Source: Oscillospiraceae bacterium
GTDB lineage: Bacteria > Bacillota > Clostridia > Oscillospirales > Ruminococcaceae
Length of the DNA: 64,000 nucleotides
Assembly (NCBI GenBank): GCA_902790675.1
Contig: CADASU010000001.1
Location: 62,001-126,000, forward strand
Direction of reading: 5' to 3'
How positions within the stretch are numbered: position 1 is the first letter of the stretch; each line of letters begins with the position of its first letter. A program made the translations under genes and the position numbers. Below the pieces are notes generated by a model. That model did not search any database. It was not told the DNA's origin and worked only from the letters and a program-made list of their open reading frames with translations. Below are positions 17,123 to 26,353 of this stretch, piece after piece.

Positions 17123-18370
17123 CTAGCCCTCAAATTTTTTAAAACAAACCGTTGCATTATGTCCACCAAAACCTAATGAGTTGGATATAGCATATTTTAT
17201 ATTTTTTTTCCTAGCACCATCAACCACATAGTCTAAATCACAATCTTCATCTGGAACTTTATATCCAACAGTTGGCGGAACAATTCCATTTTTTAGTGCC
17301 AAAACCGTTGCTATAGCCTCTGCAGCACCTGCAGCGCCAAGCATATGCCCTGTCATAGATTTTGTAGAAGACATCATAATATTTTTTGAATGTTCCTGAA
17401 AAACAATCTTAGTTGCTTTAGTTTCAGTTAAATCGTTAGGGCCTGTTGATGTCCCATGAGCGTTAATATAATCAATATTTTCTGGCTCCAGTCCAGCATC
17501 TTTTATCGCATTCGCAAAACATCTAGCCGGACCTTCAGCGCTAGGGTCAGGCTTTGTTATATGATATGCATCCCCCGTAGCCCCATAGCCGACAACTTCA
17601 CCATATATTTTAGCATTCCTAGCCTTTGCCGATTCAAAATCTTCTAAAATTAAAGCAGCAGCTCCCTCTCCAATAACGAATCCGTCTCTTTCTTTATCAA
17701 AAGGAATCGAAGCCCTGTCTGGATCATTGCTTTTGGTTAATGCTGTCATATTACTAAATCCTGCAACGGTTAAACGGCTTATTCCCGACTCAGATCCTCC
17801 AACAAGACACGCATCCAAATATCCATCCCTAATTTTTCTAAATGCCTCACCTATAGCATGATTAGACGAAGCACAAGCAGTAACAATTCCAAGATTATCT
17901 CCTTTAAAGCCAGAATCAATAGATATCATTCCAGCTGCCATATTTGAAATCATCATAGGAACAAAAAACACTGAAACCCTGTTTGGCCCTTTTTCAATGC
18001 ATTTAATATGTTCTTTTTCTATTGTTCCAATTCCACCTATTCCACTACTAAAAACAACTCCTATTCTAAAAGGATCATAATTCTCAAGCAAATTTTCTCC
18101 ATTCAAAGCATCTCTAGAAGCAGCTAAAGCTAATTGACAAAACCTATCTGTTCTCCTCAATTCTTTTTTACTAAAATATTCCAAAGGCTCAAAATCATAG
18201 TCGTAAGATGCAACTTTAACATCTAATCCCGTTGTATCCATAAATTCAATGGGGCGTATTCCATGAACTCCATTTTTCAAATTATTCCAATAACTAGTTA
18301 AATCATTACCTATTGAACTTTTTATTCCCATACCTGTTATTACAACGCGTCTTTTATTTATATTTTGCAT
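17123..18370 (-). CDS. fabF: 3-oxoacyl-ACP synthase II (FabF)
   Basis: 415 residues. Condensing enzyme that elongates acyl-ACP with malonyl-ACP. The catalytic Cys is in IVTACASSNHAIGEAF, and the two active-site histidines are in INAHGTSTGPND and STKSMTGHMLGAAG. The length is normal. The ATG at 18370 has GAGGTG ten bases upstream; a TTG two codons earlier is an alternative. It is part of the lipid operon between fabG and accB. Confidence 0.97.
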   Translation of the reverse strand: MQNINKRRVVITGMGIKSSIGNDLTSYWNNLKNGVHGIRPIEFMDTTGLDVKVASYDYDFEPLEYFSKKELRRTDRFCQLALAASRDALNGENLLENYDPFRIGVVFSSGIGGIGTIEKEHIKCIEKGPNRVSVFFVPMMISNMAAGMISIDSGFKGDNLGIVTACASSNHAIGEAFRKIRDGYLDACLVGGSESGISRLTVAGFSNMTALTKSNDPDRASIPFDKERDGFVIGEGAAALILEDFESAKARNAKIYGEVVGYGATGDAYHITKPDPSAEGPARCFANAIKDAGLEPENIDYINAHGTSTGPNDLTETKATKIVFQEHSKNIMMSSTKSMTGHMLGAAGAAEAIATVLALKNGIVPPTVGYKVPDEDCDLDYVVDGARKKNIKYAISNSLGFGGHNATVCFKKFEG

Positions 18371-18403
18371 TATCAAAATACACCTCGCTAAAAAATATGT
18401 TGC

Positions 18404-19153
18404 CTACATTGATAAACATCCGTCTATAACAATTACCTGTCCGCTAATGTAACTAGCATCTTGTCCACATAAAAAGCTCACAACACCAGCCACCTCTTCC
18501 GGCTTGCCAAATCGTTTAATTGAAATATGTCTTTTCACTTCATCTTTCAACTTATCTGGCAAAGCATCTGTCATATCAGTCTCAATAAAACCAGGAGCTA
18601 CTGCATTAACCAATATTCCTCTGATTCCCAGTTCCTTTGCTGCAGTTTTAGTCATTCCTATAATTCCCGCTTTAGAAGCAGCATAGTTAAACTGCCCAGC
18701 ATTTCCATTAACTCCAGCAACTGATGAAACATTAACAATTCTTCCGCTTTTTTGCCTCATCATAACCAATCCAACCAATTTGGTCATATTAAATACGCCT
18801 TTATAATTAACATTAGTTACAGCATCAAAAGCCTCTTCCGACATTCTAACTAGTAGCCCATCCTTTGTTATTCCTGCATTATTTACTAAACAATCTATAG
18901 ATCCAAATTTTTCCTTAACGCTTTTAATCATACTCTCACACTGATCATATTTAGAAACATCTGCAACAAAGCACTCAGCTAAAACACCAAACTTTCTACA
19001 TTCCTCGGCCACCAAATCTCCGCCATTTTTCATAGAATTTTCACTATGGCAATTTATAGCAATATTAAACCCGTCTTCAGCCAGTCTTTTAGCAACTGCA
19101 GCTCCCAGTCCTCTAGAAGCTCCGGTAATTAATGCTGTTTTATTAAAGCTCAT
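18404..19153 (-). CDS. fabG: 3-oxoacyl-ACP reductase (FabG)
   Basis: 249 residues, short-chain dehydrogenase. The NADPH site is ALITGASRGLGAAVAKRLA, the NNAG motif is present, and the catalytic triad is Ser in NVSSVAG plus YAASKAG (Tyr-x-x-x-Lys). It reduces 3-oxoacyl-ACP. The sequence is complete and unremarkable, 53 bases after fabH in the operon. Confidence 0.97.
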   Translation of the reverse strand: MSFNKTALITGASRGLGAAVAKRLAEDGFNIAINCHSENSMKNGGDLVAEECRKFGVLAECFVADVSKYDQCESMIKSVKEKFGSIDCLVNNAGITKDGLLVRMSEEAFDAVTNVNYKGVFNMTKLVGLVMMRQKSGRIVNVSSVAGVNGNAGQFNYAASKAGIIGMTKTAAKELGIRGILVNAVAPGFIETDMTDALPDKLKDEVKRHISIKRFGKPEEVAGVVSFLCGQDASYISGQVIVIDGCLSM

Positions 19154-19206
19154 ATTTTAAAAAATCCTCCTCAATAAAGTATATATTAATAAAAAACATA
19201 TAAAAA

Positions 19207-20202
19207 TCAGACCGTTATAACAATGGCTCCATAAATTAATCCAGATCCAAATCCAACCATTCCAACCTTATCTCCAGATTTTATTTTTCCTTGTTCCAAT
19301 AACTGTGTTAAACAAACTGGTATGCAAGCTGAAGATATATTTCCAGTATCTTGTATATTAACAAAAACCTTATCCATATCAACATTCATTCTTTTTGCAG
19401 CAGTTTCTATTATTCTAATATTTGCCTGGTGGGGTATTATACAATCCAAATCTTTAGGTTTAAGCCCTGCTTTTTCACAAGCCTTCTCCATAGCATATGG
19501 CATAGCACTAATAGCAAATTTATAAACATCTTGTCCTTCCATATACATATATCGTCCTGTTTCATTTGGAAAAGCCTTAGAATTTTCAAGCGCAACATTT
19601 TCATCAGTAAATCCATTATTTGCAGGATATAAATGTGCATATAGCAGTTCAGCGCCCGTTCCATCTGCCCCGAGATATGAATATGCCTGATTTTCACCTC
19701 TTGTCACAACAACAGCTCCTGCTCCATCTCCAAACAAAACACATGTGGATCTATCAGTATAGTCAACAGTTTTTGTAACATTTTCGGAAGAAACTATTAA
19801 AACATTATTAATATCACTATCAGTATTTATGTATCTTTGCGCCATATCTAAACCATAAACAAACCCAGCACATGCACAGCATATATCTATTCCAAAAGCA
19901 TTGTTAGCACCCAATTTCCCTTGAATAACATTAGCCATAGAAGGATATGCAAAATCTGCCGAAATAGTTGTAACAATTATCATATCAATTTCTAGTGGAT
20001 TTATTTTAGCATTTTTAATTGCACTTGTAGCTGCCTTTAAGCCCATAACCCAAGTATATTCACCTTGTGATATATGGCGGCGCTTAATTCCAGTTCTTTT
20101 TGTTATCCATTCATCTGATGTATCAACTATCTTAGTAAAATCCTCATTTGTAACAACTTTTTCTGGCAAATACATTCCAGTTCCCAAAATTTTAATTCCC
20201 AT
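19207..20202 (-). CDS. fabH: 3-oxoacyl-ACP synthase III (FabH)
   Basis: 331 residues. It condenses acetyl-CoA or a branched starter with malonyl-ACP to begin fatty acid synthesis. The catalytic triad is Cys in IDICCACAGFVYGLDMA, His in CIIPHQANIRII and Asn in VFVNIQDTGNISSACIP. GGGAGAG-like signals are absent but AGGAGG lies before the ATG at 20202. It is the first gene of the leftward fab-acc operon. Confidence 0.97.
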   Translation of the reverse strand: MGIKILGTGMYLPEKVVTNEDFTKIVDTSDEWITKRTGIKRRHISQGEYTWVMGLKAATSAIKNAKINPLEIDMIIVTTISADFAYPSMANVIQGKLGANNAFGIDICCACAGFVYGLDMAQRYINTDSDINNVLIVSSENVTKTVDYTDRSTCVLFGDGAGAVVVTRGENQAYSYLGADGTGAELLYAHLYPANNGFTDENVALENSKAFPNETGRYMYMEGQDVYKFAISAMPYAMEKACEKAGLKPKDLDCIIPHQANIRIIETAAKRMNVDMDKVFVNIQDTGNISSACIPVCLTQLLEQGKIKSGDKVGMVGFGSGLIYGAIVITV

Positions 20203-20543
20203 TAATAAATCCTCCTAAAAGGAAGCAGTTTAAAATAAAAAATAACATTAATCATTGCAACAAAAATAAACATATAATCTTTAGCGATGCAAAAATAATA
20301 TAAAGCTATTTAAAACAAACTACCCTTGCAATATGTTTGTATATTATGTTAAAATTTAATACTAATAAGCACTTTATCTTATTTAGATCAAAATTAAAAT
20401 AAACCAAGCAAACAAAACTCACTCCATAATATGATAAGGTTATAAAAAGATTTTGTCAATGTTTTTAGCCAAAATGAAACGCTTAATATACAAAAATCAC
20501 ATTATTTAATAATATGTGAAAATAAATTAAAAGAGGTTTTAAA
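20203..20543. promoter_or_regulatory. Divergent fabH / fabD control region
   Basis: A 341-base gap with no gene. A short palindrome, TCACAT-N11-ATGTGA, lies at 20497-20519, just upstream of the fabD ribosome binding site (AGAGG). I do not find a clear FapR or FabT consensus or a convincing promoter pair. The region presumably holds the promoters of both lipid transcription units. Confidence 0.4.
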
Positions 20544-21473
20544 ATGTCAAAAATTAGTTTTTTATTTTCAGGCCAAGGCTCTCAAAAAGTTGGAATGGGA
20601 AAAAATCTTTGCGATATAAATTCAAATGCCAAAAGAGTATTTGAATGTGCAAGTGATGTTTTAGGCTTTAACTTACTAAAAATTTGCTGTGAGTCTAAAC
20701 CAGAAGAGCTATCTAAAACAAAATATTCTCAGCCAGCAATTATGGCAGTTTCACTTGCTGCTTTTGAATGCTTAAAAGAAACAAATATTCAGCCAGCCGC
20801 TGTTGCAGGCCATTCTCTAGGTGAATATGCCGCCATGGTCGCATCTAATATTCTATCTCTCGAAGATGGGTTTAGAGTAATTAAAGCCCGTGCATCTGCA
20901 ATGCAAGAATGTTCTAAAAAACACAACGGTTCTATGTGCGCGGTAATAGGTTTAGAGCCCAGCGTAATTGAACAAAAGTGTGATGAAATTGACGGCTATG
21001 TTACATGTGTTAACTACAATTCTCCTCTTCAAACCGTTGTTGCCGGAGAAACTGAAAGTGTTAAAAAACTAGCCGATAATTTAAAAGATATAGCTAAATT
21101 GTGCATATTTTTAAAGGTTAATGCAGCGTTCCACTCTAAACTTATGCAGCCAGCAGTTAAACCTTTTTTAGATGAAATTGAATCAATAAAATTTTCAGAG
21201 CCAACAATTCCATTTTATAGCAATTTAACTGGAACTAAATTATCTAGCGACACGAATGTGAAAACAACATTAGGAAATCATTTAACATCTCCCGTACGTT
21301 TCACCGATGAATTAAATTCGATGAAAAATGATCAAATAGATACATATATAGAACTAGGCCCGGGCAAAGTGCTTTCAGGACTAGTCAAAAAAACATTATC
21401 AGATGTAAAAATCTTGAATGTCGAAGATGAACAATCTTTAAATAAAACACTAACATATTTAAACAAAAATTAA
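20544..21473 (+). CDS. fabD: Malonyl-CoA:ACP transacylase (FabD)
   Basis: 309 residues. It loads malonyl onto ACP. The start MSKISFLFSGQGSQKVGMG and the nucleophile elbow VAGHSLGEYAAM (catalytic Ser) are typical, as is the second-histidine region VNAAFHSKLM. It is transcribed away from the fab-acc operon and followed by aroE and aroK, an unusual neighbourhood. AGAGG precedes the ATG. Confidence 0.97.
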   Translation: MSKISFLFSGQGSQKVGMGKNLCDINSNAKRVFECASDVLGFNLLKICCESKPEELSKTKYSQPAIMAVSLAAFECLKETNIQPAAVAGHSLGEYAAMVASNILSLEDGFRVIKARASAMQECSKKHNGSMCAVIGLEPSVIEQKCDEIDGYVTCVNYNSPLQTVVAGETESVKKLADNLKDIAKLCIFLKVNAAFHSKLMQPAVKPFLDEIESIKFSEPTIPFYSNLTGTKLSSDTNVKTTLGNHLTSPVRFTDELNSMKNDQIDTYIELGPGKVLSGLVKKTLSDVKILNVEDEQSLNKTLTYLNKN

Positions 21474-21513
21474 TTGTTATATTATCAAAAATATAAGTTT
21501 TACAGGAAAGCCT

Positions 21514-22353
21514 ATGAAAAAATTATACGGATTAATTGGTCACCCTCTTTCTCACAGTCTTTCTCCTAAAATACATCAAAAATTATTTGAACTATCTTCA
21601 AACAAAACTGCAACATATAAATTAATTGACGTTTTACCGTCTAATTTTAGCACATTTATTGATAATAGCCACAATTTAGACGGATTTAATGTTACTATAC
21701 CATACAAAATTAAAATGTTTGAAAAACTAAAACAATTAGATATAACTGCTAAAAAATATGGCTGTGTCAATACAGTAAATAAAGAATCGGATGGAACATA
21801 TAAAGGCTATAACACCGATATATTGGGCCTATTAAAATCCATAAATTCAGAAGAAATAGGCCTTAACAAAAATGTTTTATTGTTAGGATGTGGTGGAGTT
21901 GGTAGGATGGTTGCCATAGAAACAATTTCTCAAAAAGGCAACCTAACAATTGCAGTTAAAAACTCATCTATCCCAAAAGCTCAAAAATTAAAAGAAGAAA
22001 TTATTCGAAAATATGAGTCAGCAAATGTTGAAATTGTAAATATAAAAAAAATACCAAATGTATATTTTGATGTATTAATTAACGCAACACCTTCCGGAAT
22101 GTTCCCAAAAATTAATCAAATACCTGTCTGCCCGAAGGTTTGCTCTAAAGTTTCCGCGATATTTGATTTAATATATAATCCTCATGAAACAATGCTTATG
22201 AAAGCTGGTAAATCATATGGAGCAAAAATAATTGGGGGAATGGAAATGCTGGTGTGGCAAGCTGCATATGCTCAACAAATCTGGAATAACACAACATTCC
22301 ATGAAACTGACATTCAAAATTTAATTAATGAGATGAAAAATAAAGCTATATGA
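21514..22353 (+). CDS. aroE: Shikimate dehydrogenase
   Basis: 279 residues. NADPH-dependent reduction of 3-dehydroshikimate in the chorismate pathway. LIGHPLSHSLSPKIHQKLF is the substrate loop, FNVTIPYKIKMF carries the catalytic Lys, VNTVNKESDGTYKGYNTD follows, and LLLGCGGVGRMVAI is the nucleotide-binding loop (one change from GAGG). It is 40 bases after fabD and 9 bases before aroK. Confidence 0.95.
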   Translation: MKKLYGLIGHPLSHSLSPKIHQKLFELSSNKTATYKLIDVLPSNFSTFIDNSHNLDGFNVTIPYKIKMFEKLKQLDITAKKYGCVNTVNKESDGTYKGYNTDILGLLKSINSEEIGLNKNVLLLGCGGVGRMVAIETISQKGNLTIAVKNSSIPKAQKLKEEIIRKYESANVEIVNIKKIPNVYFDVLINATPSGMFPKINQIPVCPKVCSKVSAIFDLIYNPHETMLMKAGKSYGAKIIGGMEMLVWQAAYAQQIWNNTTFHETDIQNLINEMKNKAI

Positions 22354-22362
22354 GGAAAAATA

Positions 22363-22887
22363 ATGAAAAATATATACATATGTGGATTTATGGGCTGCGG
22401 AAAGTCTTTAGTGTCTAAAATCATTGCTAAAAAATTAAAAGTCAATTGCATAGATACTGATACAAAAATAAAACAATCAAAAAACATGCAAATACATGAA
22501 ATCTTTGAAAAATACGGAGAATCTTATTTTCGGCAACTAGAAAGTGAACTATTAAAAAGCTTGCAAAACACTAATAATTCAATTATTGCAACTGGCGGCG
22601 GAACGTTAATAAGCAATAGAGAAAATGCAAAAATAGCAAAATCAAATGGAATAATAATATTTTTAGAAACGCCATTTGAATTATGTTGGAGCAGAATAAA
22701 AGATTCCAAAAGGCCGTTAATAACAAATAATAGTGTAAATGATGTTAGACATCTATATGAAGAACGCCAACAACAATACCGAAAAATATCAAATATTGCA
22801 GTTTTGAATAACAAATCATCAATATACTGCGCAAACAGAATTATGACTATAATCAAAAAAAGAAATAGTCCAAACTCAAACCTATGA
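22363..22887 (+). CDS. aroK: Shikimate kinase
   Basis: 174 residues. It phosphorylates shikimate using ATP. Walker A is FMGCGKSLVSKIIAKKL (GxxGxGKS-like). The shikimate-binding segment is IDTDTKI...FEKYGESYFRQLESE, followed by ATGGGTLI and the LID KDSKRPL. The last codons and the stop lie inside a bidirectional terminator shared with the convergent spoVAE. Confidence 0.94.
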   Translation: MKNIYICGFMGCGKSLVSKIIAKKLKVNCIDTDTKIKQSKNMQIHEIFEKYGESYFRQLESELLKSLQNTNNSIIATGGGTLISNRENAKIAKSNGIIIFLETPFELCWSRIKDSKRPLITNNSVNDVRHLYEERQQQYRKISNIAVLNNKSSIYCANRIMTIIKKRNSPNSNL

Positions 22888-22907
22888 ATTTGGACTATTT
22901 CTTTTTT
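22855..22907. terminator. Bidirectional terminator inside the ends of aroK and spoVAE
   Basis: AAAGAAATAGTCCAAA (22859-22874) pairs perfectly with TTTGGACTATTTCTTT (22889-22904), flanked by A and T runs. The aroK stop lies in the loop and the spoVAE stop in the right arm, so coding sequence forms the stem on both sides. Confidence 0.85.
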
Positions 22908-23260
22908 GGCTTAAATATTAATGCAACCAATATTCCAAGAAGCACTGCAGCACTTATTCCAGCTGATCCGGCAGTTAATCCACCTTTTAAGATTCCAACA
23001 ATTCCTTCCTCTTTTATTGCTTCTTTTACTCCCTCACTAAGTAAATATCCAAATCCTGTTAGCGGAACCGTTGCACCCGAGCCTGCAAAATCAACAATAG
23101 GTTTATATATTCCAATGGCCCCCAAAAACACACCTGCAACAACGAAACCAACTAAAATTCGTGCTGGAGTTAATTTAGTATAGTCTAGTAAAAATTGACC
23201 TACAACACATATCAAGCCGCCAACACAAAATGCTTTAATTAAACTAATTACAATATCCAT
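22895..23260 (-). CDS. spoVAE: Stage V sporulation protein AE
   Basis: 121 residues with three or four membrane segments (FCVGGLICVVGQFLLDY, ILVGFVVAGVFLGAIGIY, AGISAAVLLGILVALIF). It is homologous in layout to SpoVAC (FVPITGFANS here appears as TVPLTGFGYLLSEG). It forms part of the SpoVA channel that moves Ca-dipicolinate into the forespore. Last gene of spoVAC-AD-AE; its ATG overlaps the spoVAD stop. Confidence 0.93.
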   Translation of the reverse strand: MDIVISLIKAFCVGGLICVVGQFLLDYTKLTPARILVGFVVAGVFLGAIGIYKPIVDFAGSGATVPLTGFGYLLSEGVKEAIKEEGIVGILKGGLTAGSAGISAAVLLGILVALIFKPKKK

Positions 23261-24270
23261 TACTCACTACCCTCCAAAAAAACAAGATGTGCAACTCCAG
23301 GTATGCTCTCCCCTTGTTGATTAGCTGTTGGAGACATCAAAGCTCCAGTTGCAATAAACAAAACAGTTTTTAATTTTCCACAATTTAACCTATCAAGAAC
23401 ATCTGCACATAAAACAGCCGCTGAACATCCACATCCAGACCCTCCAGAATGGACATCTTGACGCTCACGTTCAAATAGCAATAGCCCACAGTCACTATGT
23501 TTCCCTTTTAGCGGATAGCCTTCTCTGTCCATAAGTTCACTTAAAATAGTAGACCCAACTTGTCCTAAATCTCCTGTTAAAATCATATCGTAGTCTTGAG
23601 GATATGTTCCTGTGTGTTTAAAAAATTTCACTAATGTATTAACTGCTGCAGGTGCCATGGCAGCCCCCATATTATTCATATCTTTAATTTGATAATCAAC
23701 AATTTTTCCAATACAAACTGCTTTAACTTTTATATTTCCTTCTACTTTTCCGCTCAAAACAACCGACCCAGCAGCAGTTGCAGTCCATTGGGCAGTTAGT
23801 GGCCTTTGCCCGCCATATTCTAATGGAAACCTAAATTGCCTCTCCGAAGCACAAAAATGTGAAGATGTAACTGCAATAGCTCTATCAATAAAACCTGATG
23901 CAACAAAAACAGAAGCCAATGAAATTGACTCTGCCATAGTTGAACATGCCCCATATACTCCAGCAAATGGTATTTCTAGTTCCCTAAGACCATAGTTTGT
24001 TCCAATACATTGATTTAAAAGGTCTCCAGCAAATGCAATGTCTATATCTTCAAATTTTAAATTTGCTTTTTCTATTGCCTTTTTTGCAGCACAAAGTTGC
24101 ATTTTACTTTCAGCTTTTTCAAATGACTTTTCTCCATCCATATCACCTTCAAAAACTTTATCAAATTTACCTTTTAAAGGTCCACTTGCCTCCATATCGC
24201 CTGCAACAGCAGCAAATCCTACAATAGATGGAGGATCTTCAAAAAAAATTACTCCTCTTGCTTTATTCAT
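23260..24270 (-). CDS. spoVAD: Stage V sporulation protein AD
   Basis: 336 residues, thiolase-like fold. FEDPPSIVGFAAVAGDMEASGPL, PFAGVYGACSTMAESISLA (with the thiolase-type Cys) and GCGCSAAVLCADVL are typical of SpoVAD. It binds dipicolinate in the SpoVA complex on the inner spore membrane. It overlaps the stop of spoVAC by four bases and the start of spoVAE by one, consistent with tight coupling. Confidence 0.95.
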   Translation of the reverse strand: MNKARGVIFFEDPPSIVGFAAVAGDMEASGPLKGKFDKVFEGDMDGEKSFEKAESKMQLCAAKKAIEKANLKFEDIDIAFAGDLLNQCIGTNYGLRELEIPFAGVYGACSTMAESISLASVFVASGFIDRAIAVTSSHFCASERQFRFPLEYGGQRPLTAQWTATAAGSVVLSGKVEGNIKVKAVCIGKIVDYQIKDMNNMGAAMAPAAVNTLVKFFKHTGTYPQDYDMILTGDLGQVGSTILSELMDREGYPLKGKHSDCGLLLFERERQDVHSGGSGCGCSAAVLCADVLDRLNCGKLKTVLFIATGALMSPTANQQGESIPGVAHLVFLEGSE

Positions 24271-24722
24271 ATGTTGCCTCCAAATAACTCAATAATATAA
24301 AAAACTATGCCACTACCTATAGACGCTATTGTTCCATAAACAATAACAGGCCCAGCAATAATAAACATCTTAGAAGATACTCCTAAAATAAATCCTTCTG
24401 TTTGAAACTCTAATGCTGGTGAAACAACCGAGTTGGCAAAGCCTGTTATTGGAACAAATGTACCTGCTCCTCCAATTTTCGCAATTTTATGGAAAACACC
24501 CAGTCCAGTGAGTAGCGCTGTTGCAAAAATTAAAATCACAGATACCCATATTCCACTATGCTCTTTGCTCATGTTTAAACTCACAAACCATAGCCTAAAA
24601 GCCTCCCCTATAGCGCAAATTGTTCCCCCTACTAGAAATGATAGTGGCACTGTTTTAAATATTGGTGAATTTGGAGAACATTTTTTAACTAATTTTCCGT
24701 ATTCTTCATATGACATGTTCAA
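24267..24722 (-). CDS. spoVAC: Stage V sporulation protein AC
   Basis: 151 residues, integral membrane. It starts with the usual short cytosolic segment SYEEYGKLVKKCSPNSPIFK, followed by hydrophobic segments and the conserved GAGTFVPITGFANSVVSPALEFQTEGFILGV. SpoVAC is the mechanosensitive channel part of the dipicolinate transporter. First gene of the three-gene forespore operon. I could not assign a SigG promoter confidently. Confidence 0.94.
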   Translation of the reverse strand: MNMSYEEYGKLVKKCSPNSPIFKTVPLSFLVGGTICAIGEAFRLWFVSLNMSKEHSGIWVSVILIFATALLTGLGVFHKIAKIGGAGTFVPITGFANSVVSPALEFQTEGFILGVSSKMFIIAGPVIVYGTIASIGSGIVFYIIELFGGNI

Positions 24723-24891
24723 AATTCAATACACCTCTCATAAATAATTTTAAATAAATCAACATATGCTCTTTAATTCTTTTTATTATTTTTTCTTAAG
24801 ATTATTTTTTTATTCAGACAAATAAAATTAATTTTTTATAATAAAAAACATTGTATATTGTAGTTTTTTAGCCATATGCGAATAAACCTTA

Positions 24892-24920
24892 TTGCAAACT
24901 AGCAAAACATTTGATATAAT
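24892..24920 (+). promoter_or_regulatory. SigA-type promoter of purA
   Basis: TTGCAA (24892-24897), a 17-base spacer and TATAAT (24915-24920), about 92 bases before the purA ATG. No convincing PurR box was found. Confidence 0.7.
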
Positions 24921-25011
24921 TTACGAGTGTGTTTTTTACGTTTGTAAATTTTATAGTTGAAATAAATTTAATTATACTTTTAATATTTTTCACAAAGAGA
25001 GGTTAAAAAAT

Positions 25012-26286
25012 ATGCCTGCAAAAGTTGTAGTTGGTGTTCAATGGGGAGACGAAGGAAAAGGAAAAATAATCGATATCCTTTCATCTAGAGCAGATGTTGT
25101 TGTTCGATCTCAGGGCGGAAATAATGCTGGCCACACCGTAGAAAATAACAATGAAATATATAAACTACGTCTAATTCCATCGGGAATTTTATATAAAAAT
25201 ACTGATTGCATGATCGGATGTGGAGTTGTTTTAAACCCTGAATCAATATTGCAAGAAATCAATGAATTAAAGTCAAGAAATATAAGTTTCAACAGATTTT
25301 TTATAGACCCTCGTGTTCATGTGGTTATGCCTTGGCACATATTATTGGACGGTGCATCAGAAAAATTTAGAGGAAAATCAGACATAGGAACTACCCGCCG
25401 AGGCATAGGGCCGTGCTATATGGATAAAGCCGAACGCAGTGGCCTTAGAATGTTTGATCTTATCAATCCAGACATATTTAGAAAAAAAGCAAAAGACGTT
25501 GGCGAATTAAAAAATCGCTTATTAACTAAAATTTATGGTGAAAAACCCATAGACATAGATTCTGTTATTGAAAAATATATAGAATATGGAAAAAAACTAA
25601 AGCCTTTTGTTAAAGACGTTTCGGTTAAAGTTTTTGAAGCCTATAACAATGGTAAAGAAATACTATTTGAAGGTGCGCAAGGAACATTGTTAGATATAGA
25701 TGTTGGAACATATCCGTTTGTTACATCATCTAATCCAATATCTGGCGGTGTTTGCACTGGAACTGGAATAGGTCCTACCATGATTGATGAAGTAATTGGA
25801 GTTGCTAAAGCTTATACGACTAGAGTTGGAAAAGGTCCTTTCCCAACAGAACTATTTGATGACGTCGGCGATTTGATTAGAGACAGAGGTAATGAATTTG
25901 GAACAAACACAGGCCGTGCTAGGAGAATTGGTTGGTTTGATAGCGTTATTTTAAGACACGCTGTTAGAACAAATGGTTTAACTGGTTTAGCAATAAACAA
26001 GTTAGATACTCTTAGTAAAATTAAAACTTTAAGAGTATGCTCAGCATATAAAACTCAAGATGGTGAAATCATTCGAGATTTTCCATCTTCGTTGGAAGAA
26101 TTAGACAATTTAACCCCTATTTATGAAGATTTTCCCGGCTTTAATGAAGATATTAGTAATTGTAAAAATTATGATGAACTTCCTCAATCATGTAAAAACT
26201 ATATTTCTAGACTGGAAGAATTATGTGAATGTCCTGTTAAAATGGTTGGTGTTGGTCCAGCTAGATCTCAAAATCTAGAACGTTAG
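25012..26286 (+). CDS. purA: Adenylosuccinate synthetase
   Basis: 424 residues. First committed step from IMP to AMP, using GTP and aspartate. Signatures: VVGVQWGDEGKGKIIDIL (GTP loop), GGNNAGHTV (catalytic His), GTTRRGIGPCYMDK (IMP site), LFEGAQGTLLDIDVGTYPFVTSSN, and TTRVGKGPFPTEL. All catalytic residues appear intact. A monocistronic unit with its own promoter and a shared terminator. Confidence 0.97.
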   Translation: MPAKVVVGVQWGDEGKGKIIDILSSRADVVVRSQGGNNAGHTVENNNEIYKLRLIPSGILYKNTDCMIGCGVVLNPESILQEINELKSRNISFNRFFIDPRVHVVMPWHILLDGASEKFRGKSDIGTTRRGIGPCYMDKAERSGLRMFDLINPDIFRKKAKDVGELKNRLLTKIYGEKPIDIDSVIEKYIEYGKKLKPFVKDVSVKVFEAYNNGKEILFEGAQGTLLDIDVGTYPFVTSSNPISGGVCTGTGIGPTMIDEVIGVAKAYTTRVGKGPFPTELFDDVGDLIRDRGNEFGTNTGRARRIGWFDSVILRHAVRTNGLTGLAINKLDTLSKIKTLRVCSAYKTQDGEIIRDFPSSLEELDNLTPIYEDFPGFNEDISNCKNYDELPQSCKNYISRLEELCECPVKMVGVGPARSQNLER

Positions 26287-26293
26287 TTAATAT

Positions 26294-26340
26294 AAAAATA
26301 AGCACTTTAAACAATATACGTTTAGAGTGCTTATTTTTTT
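26294..26340. terminator. Bidirectional terminator between purA and upp
   Basis: AATAAGCACTTTAAAC pairs with GTTTAGAGTGCTTATT (one mismatch), with A and T runs on either side. It serves the convergent purA and upp genes. Confidence 0.85.
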
Positions 26341-26353
26341 ATTTAATATAATA

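Noticed and set aside
20203..20543. FapR or FabT operator between fabH and fabD
   Set aside because: No match close to either consensus; only a short palindrome near fabD.
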